This document shows, in pieces, positions 1 to 7,477 of a stretch of DNA of 64,000 nt. The stretch is taken from assembly GCA_017547885.1 (NCBI GenBank), contig JAFYOP010000004.1:62001-126000 (forward strand), written 5' to 3'. The stretch's first letter is position 1. Each line of letters opens with the position of its first letter. The DNA comes from Clostridia bacterium (GTDB lineage Bacteria; Bacillota; Clostridia; Christensenellales; CAG-138). The notes beneath the pieces are model-generated. The model did not search any database and was not told the DNA's origin. It saw nothing but the letters and a program-made list of their open reading frames with translations. The position numbers and the translations under genes are program-made.

Positions 1-143
1 CCACAGCGTCTACCTTGCCGTCGCCGTTTACGTCCTTTGCGCCTTCGGGGTTGTTTGCCTTATATTTTTCAGATACCTTCATGGCGGCCACGGTGGTACC
101 TGCCACTGCGCCTATGCCGAAAAGCTTTTTGAAGAAACCCATG
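1..143 (-). CDS. Small protein with Ca-binding-type loop, 3' part cut by window edge
   Basis: The start codon lies at 143-141 (minus), preceded by a strong AAGGAGG site. The visible 47 residues begin MGFFKKLFGIGAVAGTTVAA, a short basic stretch then a hydrophobic Gly/Ala-rich segment like a signal or membrane anchor. Near the cut end the peptide DVNGDGKVD matches the D-x-N/D-x-D-G-x-x-D calcium-binding loop of dockerin/EF-hand type. The rest of the gene is outside the window, so family and function cannot be assigned. Confidence 0.65.
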
Positions 144-222
144 CTGTAATCCTCCTTGTGTGGTTTGTTCAAATATATTATACCACAAGAAGGATGATGC
201 GGGGCAAAAACTTCCCCATTCA

Positions 223-251
223 TTGACAAAAAACTTACATCATAATACACT
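223..251 (+). promoter_or_regulatory. Sigma-A-like promoter for the SAM hydrolase/ECF genes
   Basis: TTGACA at 223-228 and TACACT at 246-251, with a 17-nt spacer, about 25 nt upstream of the ribosome site of the gene at 277. Confidence 0.55.
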
Positions 252-276
252 GTAATCGTAATGGAGGTGTGCTAAT

Positions 277-1119
277 ATGCAGCCACTTGTGTTTCAAAGC
301 GACTTCGGCCTGGGCGATGGTGCGGTATGCGCCATGTACGGCGTTGCCGAGAGCGTTGACCCTGCCCTCAGGCTGTTTGACCTTACCCACGATATAGAGC
401 CATACAATATCTGGGAGGGCAGCTATCGCCTTATACAGACCATCAGCTACTGGCCCGCAGGCACTGTGTTCGTGTCTGTGGTGGATCCCGGCGTGGGCTC
501 AACAAGGCGCAGCGTTGCCGCCCTCACCAAGGGAGGCCAGGTGATAATCACCCCGGATAACGGCACCCTTACGCATACCCTTCGTCTGGTGGGCATAGAG
601 AGCGTTCGCGAGATCGATGAATCCGTCAACCGCCTGCCCCATACCGGTGAGGCCTATACCTTCCACGGCAGGGATATATACGCCTATACCGGCGCACGCC
701 TTGCCTCCGGGAAGATAGACTTTTCGGGCATAGGCCCCGAGGTGCCTGTGGATTCTCTGGTGTGCCTGCCTATTGTTGACCCGGAGTCTGCAGACGGGCA
801 GATAACCGGCACCATAGACGTATTGGACGTTCGCTTTGGCAGCATATGGACAAACATACCCCACAGCATGCTTAAGGACATGGGCATAAAGTACGGCGAC
901 AGGGTGCAGATAACCATACGCAACGACACCCGAAGCCTGTACCGCAACACAATGACATTTGCCCGCTCCTTTGCGGAGGTATTCGTTGGCGAGCCTCTGG
1001 CCTACATCAACTCGCTGGACTACGTGGCGGTTGCCATAAATCAGGGCTCCTTTGCCCGCGCCTACAATATCGGCACAGGCAACAGCTGGCACATAACCAT
1101 AGGCCCTTCCCCCTATTAG
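277..1119 (+). CDS. S-adenosylmethionine hydrolase / hydroxide adenosyltransferase family (DUF62)
   Basis: This 280-aa protein shows the family's signatures: Asp in the N-terminal SDFG (about residue 9), VVDPGVGS (68-75) followed by the RR pair, and PDNG (93-96). Family members split SAM into adenosine and methionine with an Asp-activated water; related enzymes use halide instead. An ATGGAGGTG site precedes the ATG. The gene is followed after 68 nt by an ECF transporter S component and its energising module, which suggests a link to uptake or salvage of a methionine- or nucleoside-related compound. The link is inference; the enzyme family call is firm. Confidence 0.9.
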   Translation: MQPLVFQSDFGLGDGAVCAMYGVAESVDPALRLFDLTHDIEPYNIWEGSYRLIQTISYWPAGTVFVSVVDPGVGSTRRSVAALTKGGQVIITPDNGTLTHTLRLVGIESVREIDESVNRLPHTGEAYTFHGRDIYAYTGARLASGKIDFSGIGPEVPVDSLVCLPIVDPESADGQITGTIDVLDVRFGSIWTNIPHSMLKDMGIKYGDRVQITIRNDTRSLYRNTMTFARSFAEVFVGEPLAYINSLDYVAVAINQGSFARAYNIGTGNSWHITIGPSPY

Positions 1120-1120
1120 G

Positions 1121-1140
1121 GAGATATGCCGGGCATATCC
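1121..1140. repeat. Near-perfect palindrome between SAM hydrolase and S-component genes
   Basis: GATATGCC at 1123-1130 is mirrored by GGCATATC at 1132-1139, and the flanking GGA/TCC extend the pairing. No T-run follows, so it is not an intrinsic terminator. It could be an operator or an mRNA-processing hairpin in front of the S-component gene. Confidence 0.5.
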
Positions 1141-1187
1141 CACGGCAATTATAATATCAATCACATTACAAAAAGGAGAAATCTGTT

Positions 1188-1739
1188 ATGTGGAAAATCA
1201 ACGTTAAGACCATCGTCGCCATAGGCATAGGCGCAGCGCTGTTCTTTGTGCTTGGCCGCTTTGTAGCCATTCCCAGCCCCGTGCCCAATGTAACCATCTG
1301 CATCCAGTATGGTCTGCTGGCATTCATGGCTGCTCTGTTCGGCCCCATCGCCGGCTGCCTTATCGGCCTCATCGGTCACTTCCTTATCGACCTTAGCTGG
1401 GGCTGGGGCGTATGGTGGAGCTGGGTAATCGCTTCTGCCTGCTTCGGTTTCGTAGTAGGTCTGCTGGGCAACCGCACCCGTCTGGCCTTCGGTCAGTTCG
1501 GCAAGAAGGGCGCCATCAACTTCAACCTGGCTCAGGCTATCGCCCACGCCGGCGCATGGATCGTGATCGCTCCCGTTCTGGACATCCTCATCTATCAGGA
1601 GCCCGCAAATAAGGTATTCATCCAGGGCGGCGTATCCGCACTGTCCAACATCATAACCACCGCCATCGTTGGCACTCTGCTCTGCTTTGCATGGGCAAAG
1701 GCAGTTCCCGACAAGGGCAGCCTCAAGAAGGAAAACTAA
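1188..1739 (+). CDS. ECF transporter substrate-binding (S) component, UPF0397-type
   Basis: This 183-aa, highly hydrophobic protein has about five to six membrane segments. It opens with VKTIVAIGIGAALFFVLGRF and contains FGPIAGCLIGLIGH, both typical of UPF0397 S components of energy-coupling-factor transporters. The S component binds the vitamin or precursor in the membrane. Database names for this family often say riboflavin-type, but the substrate cannot be read from sequence. An AAAAAGGAG site precedes the ATG. The ATPase and T genes follow directly, so this is a dedicated (group I) ECF cassette. Confidence 0.85.
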   Translation: MWKINVKTIVAIGIGAALFFVLGRFVAIPSPVPNVTICIQYGLLAFMAALFGPIAGCLIGLIGHFLIDLSWGWGVWWSWVIASACFGFVVGLLGNRTRLAFGQFGKKGAINFNLAQAIAHAGAWIVIAPVLDILIYQEPANKVFIQGGVSALSNIITTAIVGTLLCFAWAKAVPDKGSLKKEN

Positions 1740-1767
1740 TAAACCAATAACATCGCATCACCGAAAA

Positions 1768-1792
1768 GGGGACGGATCAAAAGTCCGTCCCC
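1768..1792 (+). terminator. GC-rich hairpin between S component and ATPase genes (no T-run)
   Basis: GGGGACGGA (1768-1776) pairs with TCCGTCCCC (1784-1792) around a 7-nt loop. There is no U-tract, so it more likely acts as a processing or stability element allowing unequal expression than as a true terminator. Confidence 0.45.
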
Positions 1793-1815
1793 TAAAAATA
1801 TAACGGGAGTTATGT

Positions 1816-3528
1816 ATGCAGAAAATACCCGTAATAGAATTCAATAACTTCGGATATCAATACAACGCCCAGGCAGAGCCCACTCTCTCCGGCGTTGATT
1901 TGACCATATATAAAGGAGAAAAGGTGCTGATAGCGGGGCCTTCCGGTTCCGGCAAATCCACTCTTGCCCACTGCATAAACGGACTTATACCCTTTTCCTA
2001 CATAGGTGAAATAACCGGCAGCCTTAAGATAAACGGCAAAGAGACAAAGGATATGTCTCTGTTTGAAATATCAAAAACAGTAGGCACGGTGCTGCAGGAT
2101 TCTGATGCTCAGTTTGTAGGGCTTACGGTGGCGGAGGATATAGCCTTTGCCATGGAAAACGACTGCACTCCACATGAAGCAATGCTTCAGCGGGTGCAGC
2201 AGGCGGCAAAGGAAGTTAACGTGCTGGATGTGCTGGCACACGCCCCCCACGAGCTTTCCGGCGGACAGAAGCAGAGGGTGTCCCTTGCGGGCGTGCTGGT
2301 GGATGACGTATCCGTGCTGCTTTTTGATGAGCCTCTTGCAAATCTTGACCCGGCTACGGGCAAGGCTGCCATAGAGCTTATAGACGACATACACAAGCGC
2401 ACCGAGGCCACCATAGTAATAATCGAGCACCGGATAGAGGACGTGCTGCATCGGGATGTGGACCGCATAATACTGGTAAATGAGGGCCGCATAGTTGCAG
2501 ACATGCGCCCGGATGAGCTGCTGTGCTCCAGCCTACTTGGGGATAACGGCCTGCGTGAGCCCCTCTATATTACCGCCCTTAAGTATGCGGGGGTGCAGCT
2601 TACGGAGGATATGTGCCCTGCGTCGATGGATAAAATGCAGCTTTCTGATGAGATGCGTTCACAGGTGCAGAGCTGGTTCAGGGCAACTCCTCCTGCTCCT
2701 GAGAAGCAAAAGGGCGAGGAACTGCTTAAGGCCGACGGCATACGCTTTGCCTATCCCAACGGCAAGGAGACCCTCTGTGGTATAGACTTTGAGCTGCGCC
2801 GTGGCGAGCTTATGTGCATCGTTGGGAGAAACGGAGCGGGCAAGTCCACCTTCTCAAAGGTGATATGCGGCTTTGAAAAGCCACAGGGCGGCGTATTGTA
2901 CCTTAACGGCGAGGATATAGCCTCCCTTACCATAAAGGAGAGGGCGGAGCATATCGGCTACGTTATGCAGAACCCAAACCAGATGATAAGCAAAAACATG
3001 ATAGCGGAGGAAGTAGGCCTTGCCCTTACCCTTGACGGCATGGAGCCTGAGGCCATACAGCAGAAGGTGTTTGATACCCTTAAGATATGCGGCCTGTATC
3101 CCTTCCGCAACTGGCCTGTATCCGCCCTCAGCTTTGGCCAGAAAAAGCGCGTTACCGTGGCCTCCATTCTTGCCATGGGGCCCGACATAATAATACTGGA
3201 CGAGCCCACCGCAGGACAGGACTTCCGCCACTATACCGAGATAATGGAGTTCCTGCTGGAGCTGAACAGGCAGGGTGTCACCATAGTGATGATAACCCAC
3301 GATATGCACCTTATGCTGGAATATGCTTCCCGTGCGGCGGTATTTGCCGACGGCAGGATAATCGCCGACGACAGCCCCGCAAGGCTGCTTACGGACGGCG
3401 ACATAATCAGCCGGGCAAGCCTTAAGGAAACTTCGCTTTTTACCCTTGCGGTAATGTGCGGCATTACGGAGCCCCGGGAGTTTGTTCAGCGGTTTATAGA
3501 CCATGACAGGGAGGTGCGGCAGAGATGA
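1816..3528 (+). CDS. ECF transporter energising ATPase, two fused ABC domains
   Basis: This 570-aa protein has two complete nucleotide-binding domains in tandem. Domain 1 has Walker A GPSGSGKSTL (41-50), signature LSGGQ (147-151) and Walker B VLLFDEP (167-173). Domain 2 has Walker A GRNGAGKST (337-345), a degenerate signature LSFGQ (438-442) and ILDEPTAGQD (460-469). This is the fused EcfA/EcfA' layout that powers group I ECF importers at the cytoplasmic face. It overlaps the T-component gene by 4 nt, implying coupled translation. Confidence 0.92.
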   Translation: MQKIPVIEFNNFGYQYNAQAEPTLSGVDLTIYKGEKVLIAGPSGSGKSTLAHCINGLIPFSYIGEITGSLKINGKETKDMSLFEISKTVGTVLQDSDAQFVGLTVAEDIAFAMENDCTPHEAMLQRVQQAAKEVNVLDVLAHAPHELSGGQKQRVSLAGVLVDDVSVLLFDEPLANLDPATGKAAIELIDDIHKRTEATIVIIEHRIEDVLHRDVDRIILVNEGRIVADMRPDELLCSSLLGDNGLREPLYITALKYAGVQLTEDMCPASMDKMQLSDEMRSQVQSWFRATPPAPEKQKGEELLKADGIRFAYPNGKETLCGIDFELRRGELMCIVGRNGAGKSTFSKVICGFEKPQGGVLYLNGEDIASLTIKERAEHIGYVMQNPNQMISKNMIAEEVGLALTLDGMEPEAIQQKVFDTLKICGLYPFRNWPVSALSFGQKKRVTVASILAMGPDIIILDEPTAGQDFRHYTEIMEFLLELNRQGVTIVMITHDMHLMLEYASRAAVFADGRIIADDSPARLLTDGDIISRASLKETSLFTLAVMCGITEPREFVQRFIDHDREVRQR

Positions 3529-4352
3529 CAAACCTGTTCAACTATATCCCCCGCAGCTCTATAGTACATAAACTCACAGGCGCAACAAAGCTTGCGGCGC
3601 TGCTGCTTTTGACCTTTGCCAGCATGACCTCCTTTGATACCCGCCTTCTTGGGGGCATGGTGATATTTGCCTTTGCCATGTTCGGCGTGTCAAAGATAAA
3701 GCTTAAGGAAGTAGCTCCCGTGCTGTGGTTTACCTTTGTTTTCATGGTGCTGAACAATCTGCTTATATATGCCTTCTCCCCTGAGGAGGGTGTGGCAATA
3801 TACGGCAGCCGCACTGAGATATGCCATCTTTTCGGCATGTACTATATTACATGGGAGCAGCTTTTCTATCAGCTCAATGTGGTGCTTAAGTATCTGGTAA
3901 TGATACCGCTGGTGCTGCTGTTTGTTTCCACCACCAATCCCAGCGAGTTTGCCGCCTCCCTCAACCGCATCGGCGTAAGCTACAAGATAGCCTTTTCCGT
4001 GGCCCTTGCCATGCGCTATATACCTGACGTTCAGAGGGAGTATCACGATATATCCTTATCATTGCAGGCCCGCGGCGTTGAGATGACGGACAAGGAAAAG
4101 CTGCTCAAGCGCATAAAGAATGTAACCACCATACTTTTCCCGCTGATAATGACCAGCATGCAGAAGATAGAGGTTATATCCAACGCCATGGAGCTCAGAA
4201 GCTTTGGCAAGGAGAAAAAGCGCACATGGTACGCCGCACGCCCCTTCCGAAAGGCGGATTACGCCGTAATAGCAGGCAGCGTGCTGGTGGTGCTGTTGTC
4301 GGTGGGGCTCACCTTCCTTAACGGAGGCAGGTTCTACAATCCATTTATTTAA
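3525..4352 (+). CDS. ECF transporter transmembrane (T) component
   Basis: This 275-aa membrane protein of the CbiQ/EcfT family has about five hydrophobic segments and the two cytoplasmic coupling motifs that dock into the ATPases, seen as QARG (181-184) and AMELRSFG (221-228). It overlaps the ATPase stop by 4 nt and ends just before an intrinsic terminator at 4369-4402. With the S component and fused ATPase it completes the transporter. Confidence 0.92.
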   Translation: MTNLFNYIPRSSIVHKLTGATKLAALLLLTFASMTSFDTRLLGGMVIFAFAMFGVSKIKLKEVAPVLWFTFVFMVLNNLLIYAFSPEEGVAIYGSRTEICHLFGMYYITWEQLFYQLNVVLKYLVMIPLVLLFVSTTNPSEFAASLNRIGVSYKIAFSVALAMRYIPDVQREYHDISLSLQARGVEMTDKEKLLKRIKNVTTILFPLIMTSMQKIEVISNAMELRSFGKEKKRTWYAARPFRKADYAVIAGSVLVVLLSVGLTFLNGGRFYNPFI

Positions 4353-4368
4353 CAAAACAAGCATGATA

Positions 4369-4402
4369 AAACCGCCGAAGTCATTCGGCGGTTTGCTTTT
4401 TT
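4369..4402 (+). terminator. Intrinsic terminator of the ECF operon
   Basis: AAACCGCCGAA (4369-4379) pairs with TTCGGCGGTTT (4384-4394), followed by GCTTTTTT. Confidence 0.85.
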
Positions 4403-4410
4403 ATGAGAAA

Positions 4411-4569
4411 TATCTATTCCCGCCCACTACCCCTCCAAAGTACTTTTTTCCTTGCGGAAAAGCCGTGGTAACTGCCAAAAACACATATTAGGCATACAGC
4501 AATCTTGTGAACCGGGCTGCCCATTTCGCCGTAGGGCGAAATATCCTAGAAGGGCGGCGGGAATAGATA
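4411..4569. ncRNA. Candidate structured RNA (or small inverted-repeat element), strand unresolved
   Basis: A perfect 14-bp inverted repeat closes a 159-nt unit: 4411-4424 (TATCTATTCCCGCC) against 4556-4569. Inside are TTTTCC (4446-4451)/GGAAAA (4456-4461) and ATTTCGCC (4523-4530)/GGCGAAAT (4535-4542), with further GCCC/GGGC pairing. Read on the minus strand, the first hairpin has a GCAA (GNRA) tetraloop, which mildly favours a minus-strand RNA. The plus strand instead leads into the 49-aa ORF at 4621. No convincing promoter was found for either strand. A 6S-like rod, a leader RNA or a MITE-like element remain possible. Confidence 0.5.
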
Positions 4570-4620
4570 AATAAAAAAACCATACCTTGTTCCATACTAA
4601 AGCAAAAAAGGAGCTTATAT

Positions 4621-4770
4621 ATGGGCGGCGAAAAACACACCTATCCGGACATGACATCAACCTTTCCCTTTACCGATACCACGGGCCTTATGCAGACTCC
4701 GCCAAAGAATGATGAGGAGCTGGAGGCATATCAGGAGCTGGCGGGCATGGAAATACCAAAGCAGAAATAA
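4621..4770 (+). CDS. Small acidic protein of 49 aa, function unknown
   Basis: ATG at 4621 is preceded by AAAAAAGGAGC at good spacing, and the frame uses the same codons as neighbouring genes. The peptide contains TDTTGLMQTPP then an acidic NDEELEAYQEL stretch and ends GMEIPKQK. It has no membrane segment or cysteine. It sits between a structured element and a terminator hairpin (4782-4812) shared with the convergent ABC gene. It may be a real small protein; no family is recognised. Confidence 0.55.
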   Translation: MGGEKHTYPDMTSTFPFTDTTGLMQTPPKNDEELEAYQELAGMEIPKQK

Positions 4771-4781
4771 CATGACAAATA

Positions 4782-4812
4782 AAAGAGGCATACTTTTTCG
4801 GTATGCCTCTTT
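4782..4812. terminator. Bidirectional terminator between 49-aa ORF and ABC exporter gene
   Basis: AAAGAGGCATAC (4782-4793) pairs with GTATGCCTCTTT (4801-4812). On the minus strand a TTTTATTT tract follows, fitting the end of the exporter gene. Confidence 0.75.
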
Positions 4813-4825
4813 GAATGTGTGTGGG

Positions 4826-6646
4826 TTAGTCCAGATCCACGTGGAACTGGGTCTCGTAAAGCTGCGTGTACAGGCCGCCCTTCTCAAGCAGTTCCTGATG
4901 GGTGCCCTGTTCAACAATGCGGCCTTTGTCTACAACCAGTATGCCGTCCGCCTTGAGTATGGTGGAAAGGCGATGGGCGATAACCAGACAGGTACGTCCT
5001 TTCATGAGGGTCTCCATTGCAGCCTGTATGGAGCTTTCGCTGATAGAGTCCAGGGCGCTTGTTGCTTCGTCCAGTATGAGGATACAGGGACTCTTCAGTA
5101 CCACCCTTGCAAGGCTGAGGCGCTGCTTTTCGCCGCCGGACAGCTTGAGGCCCCGATTGCCTACGGGGGTATTGTAGCCGTCAGGGAAGGACATTATCAC
5201 GTCGTGTATGTTGGCTATCTTGCAGGCGCTGATTATCTCCTGCTCGGTGGCCTTATCCCGGGCAAAGCGAAGGTTGTCCGCAATGGTGCCGTTGAAAAGG
5301 TATGCCTCCTGAGTTACTACGCCTATCTGGCTTCTCAGGAAGGAAAGCTCGATATCGCGTACATCCGTATCCCCTATGCTGACGCTGCCCTCATCCACAT
5401 CGTACAGGCGGGGGATAAGGTTTACTATGGTGGACTTGCCGGAGCCGGAGGGGCCCACTATGGCGTACATCTTGCCGCCGGGTACGGTAAAGGAAAGATC
5501 GGAAAGAATGGGCACGCCGGGAGTATAGGAGAAATCCACATCCTTAAAGGTGATGTCCTTAAAGGCAAGCCAGGGGCGGACGGGTTTTTCGCAGTTGGCA
5601 ATGCCACGCTCCTTGTCAAGATAATCAAATATGCGGGAAAACAAAGCCAGAGAGCGGGTAAAGTCCACCTGTATGTTCAGCAGACTTTCAACGGGACGAT
5701 ACAGCCTGTTGATGAGCGCTACTGTGGCGGTAATGGTACCTACGGTAAGGCCGGTATCACCCTTGGAGATAATGAGATAGCCGCCTGCAAAGTATATGAG
5801 GAGGGGGCCGATCTGGGTAAACATGCCCATAACCACGCGGAACCACTTGCCGCTGCGCTGCTCCTTGAGAGAGAGCTTGGATACCTCGCCGTTTACCTTT
5901 TCAAAGCGGGCGTATTCCTGTTTTTCCCGGGTAAAGAGCTTTATTAGCAGCGAACCTGATACGGACAGTGTCTCATTGACCAGGCTGTTCATCTCGTCGT
6001 GCTTTTCCTGGGACTGGGTGGCAAGCTCATAACGGGTGCGGCCTGCGCTGCGGGTGGGCAGTATCAGCAGGGGGATTATGCATATGCCTACCAGCGCCAG
6101 CTGCCAGCTCATGCTGAACAGGGCAAAAAGCGTGGTGGCAACAGTGAGCACGTTGCTTACAATACTGGTAAGGGTGCCGCTTACCACAGAGGATACGCCG
6201 GAAATATCACTGTTCATGCGGGTGATTATGTCGCCCTGCTTTTCCGTGGTAAAGAAGCTGTGGGGCATGTACTGGAGATGGCGATACATCTCGTTGCGCA
6301 TGTCGTAAATTATCTGCTGGCTTATCCATGCGCTAATGTAGCTTTCCAGTACGCCTATTACCTGAGAGCCCGCAAGGGTAATAAAGGCAAGGCAGATAAG
6401 CCTGATAAGCAGGCTCATATCGGTACCCACCAGCGCCTGATCCACTATGCGGCCGGTGATGATGCTTGGGAACAGACCCACCACGCTGGATGCGGCTATG
6501 GTTACGAATACCAAAAGGAACTGAGGCCAGTATGGCTTAAGGTAACTGCCTATGCGCTTGAGCAAAGCGGGGGTGACGGCGGGCATATTGAGCTTTTCCT
6601 CATCGGTAAGGAAGCCCCTGGGGCCTAATCTTGATGGTCCGGGCAT
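4826..6646 (-). CDS. ABC exporter, fused membrane and ATPase domains
   Basis: The start chosen is the ATG at 6646-6644 (MPGPSRLGPRG), which has AGGAG 8 nt upstream; the open frame runs further upstream but into repeat sequence without a ribosome site. The resulting 606-aa protein has an N-terminal six-helix exporter domain. It is followed by a nucleotide-binding domain with Walker A GPSGSGKST, a Q-loop TQEAYLFNGT, signature LSGGEKQR and Walker B ILDEATSALD. This is the homodimeric or heterodimeric half-transporter type (MsbA/LmrA-like). It stands alone, so the partner and substrate are unknown. Confidence 0.9.
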   Translation of the reverse strand: MPGPSRLGPRGFLTDEEKLNMPAVTPALLKRIGSYLKPYWPQFLLVFVTIAASSVVGLFPSIITGRIVDQALVGTDMSLLIRLICLAFITLAGSQVIGVLESYISAWISQQIIYDMRNEMYRHLQYMPHSFFTTEKQGDIITRMNSDISGVSSVVSGTLTSIVSNVLTVATTLFALFSMSWQLALVGICIIPLLILPTRSAGRTRYELATQSQEKHDEMNSLVNETLSVSGSLLIKLFTREKQEYARFEKVNGEVSKLSLKEQRSGKWFRVVMGMFTQIGPLLIYFAGGYLIISKGDTGLTVGTITATVALINRLYRPVESLLNIQVDFTRSLALFSRIFDYLDKERGIANCEKPVRPWLAFKDITFKDVDFSYTPGVPILSDLSFTVPGGKMYAIVGPSGSGKSTIVNLIPRLYDVDEGSVSIGDTDVRDIELSFLRSQIGVVTQEAYLFNGTIADNLRFARDKATEQEIISACKIANIHDVIMSFPDGYNTPVGNRGLKLSGGEKQRLSLARVVLKSPCILILDEATSALDSISESSIQAAMETLMKGRTCLVIAHRLSTILKADGILVVDKGRIVEQGTHQELLEKGGLYTQLYETQFHVDLD

Positions 6647-6815
6647 GAGAGATGCTCCTGTGTGTGGATTTGCGCTGCTTTTGTTTAAGGCCGGGAGCGC
6701 ATGAGGGCCGCTGTGAAGTGAAGGATATATATTGTTATATAAAGTATACAATAATTGGGGGAGAATTGCCATAAACATATGGACTGCCATAATTTCTTTA
6801 CATGGCAGAAAGAAT

Positions 6816-7056
6816 AAAAATCGCCGCGAACTTAGTGGAGTCCGCGACAGCAGATATTGGGGTAATAAAAACACATATGCCCGGGCGCCGCAGGCGCAGG
6901 CCGCAAAAGGTTGGTAGCGAGAGCGAAGCGTTGTGAGTGCGCTTGCAAAGGAACAGCGGAGCCGAGCGTGACCTTTTGCGGAAAAGGAGGAGCGACGGAA
7001 CGGGTGAGAGGTGATTTAACATAAAAAATCGCCGCGAACTTAGTGGAGTCCGCGAC
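6816..7056. repeat. Two copies of a 33-bp direct repeat flanking a large hairpin block
   Basis: An identical 33-bp block (beginning AAAAATCGCCGCGAACTTAG) lies at 6816-6848 and again at 7024-7056. Each copy can fold on itself. Between the copies, CCGCAAAAGGT (6901-6911) is mirrored by ACCTTTTGCGG near 6971-6981. The stretch 6647-7352 holds no credible gene; open frames there only reflect the repeats. Confidence 0.75.
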
Positions 7057-7060
7057 GACG

Positions 7061-7078
7061 TGGCGCGCCCGGCGCGAT
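7061..7078. repeat. 18-bp copy of the tRNA-Arg 3' end (attachment-site-like)
   Basis: TGGCGCGCCCGGCGCGAT here is identical to 7353-7370, the 3' end of the tRNA-Arg gene including its encoded CCA. The duplicates bracket about 280 bp that contain the 69-bp tandem repeats. That arrangement is what tRNA-targeting integration leaves behind, although no integrase is present. Confidence 0.6.
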
Positions 7079-7088
7079 CACCTAAAGG

Positions 7089-7286
7089 TATCCCTCCGAC
7101 TAACAAAATTCCATCGCTCATGGCTCGAAATTTTGAAGTCTCCGGTATACTCCAGAGTATCCCTCCGACTAACAAAATTCCATCGCTCATGGCTCGAAAT
7201 TTTGAAGTCTCCGGTATACTCCAGAGTATCCCTCCGACTAACAAAATTCCATCGCTCATGGCTCGAAATTTTGAAGTCTCCGGTAT
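7089..7286. repeat. Tandem array of 69-bp repeats, 2.9 copies
   Basis: Units start at 7089, 7158 and 7227; the third is cut after 60 bp. Units are identical as far as read. Each holds CAAAATT...AATTTTG and CCAT...ATGG complementary arms, so each could form a hairpin. The unit length of 69 makes every frame open, which explains the repetitive open frames here. It is not a CRISPR, since there are no unique spacers. Confidence 0.85.
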
Positions 7287-7321
7287 CGAACGGGCACCTT
7301 CTTACGGCAGGGACACGAAAT

Positions 7322-7350
7322 AAAACAGCCACCAATGGTGGCTGTTTTTA
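7322..7350. terminator. Terminator behind tRNA-Arg (bidirectional)
   Basis: AAAACAGCCACC pairs with GGTGGCTGTTTT; T-rich tails follow on both strands. On the minus strand it lies directly behind the tRNA. Confidence 0.75.
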
Positions 7351-7352
7351 TT

Positions 7353-7429
7353 TGGCGCGCCCGGCGCGATTCGAACGCGCTGCCTTATGCTCCGGAGGCA
7401 TACGCTCTATCCGAGTGAGCTACGGGCGC
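7353..7429 (-). tRNA. tRNA-Arg, anticodon CCG, CCA encoded
   Basis: On the minus strand the 77-nt cloverleaf has acceptor GCGCCCG/CGGGCGC, D arm GCTC/GAGC, anticodon stem TATGC/GCATA with loop CTCCGGA (anticodon CCG), T loop TTCGAAT, discriminator G and an encoded CCA. It reads CGG codons. Its 3' end is duplicated at 7061-7078. Confidence 0.93.
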
Positions 7430-7477
7430 TTGCTTGCATATGATAACATTTTTGCCTGTTCAATTCAACCCCTGACC

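Noticed and set aside
4427-4660. 77-codon minus-strand frame across the structured element
   Set aside because: It crosses a perfect inverted repeat, lacks a ribosome site and overlaps the better-supported 49-aa ORF.
7089-7286. CRISPR array
   Set aside because: Units are adjacent and identical with no variable spacers, and no cas genes are present.
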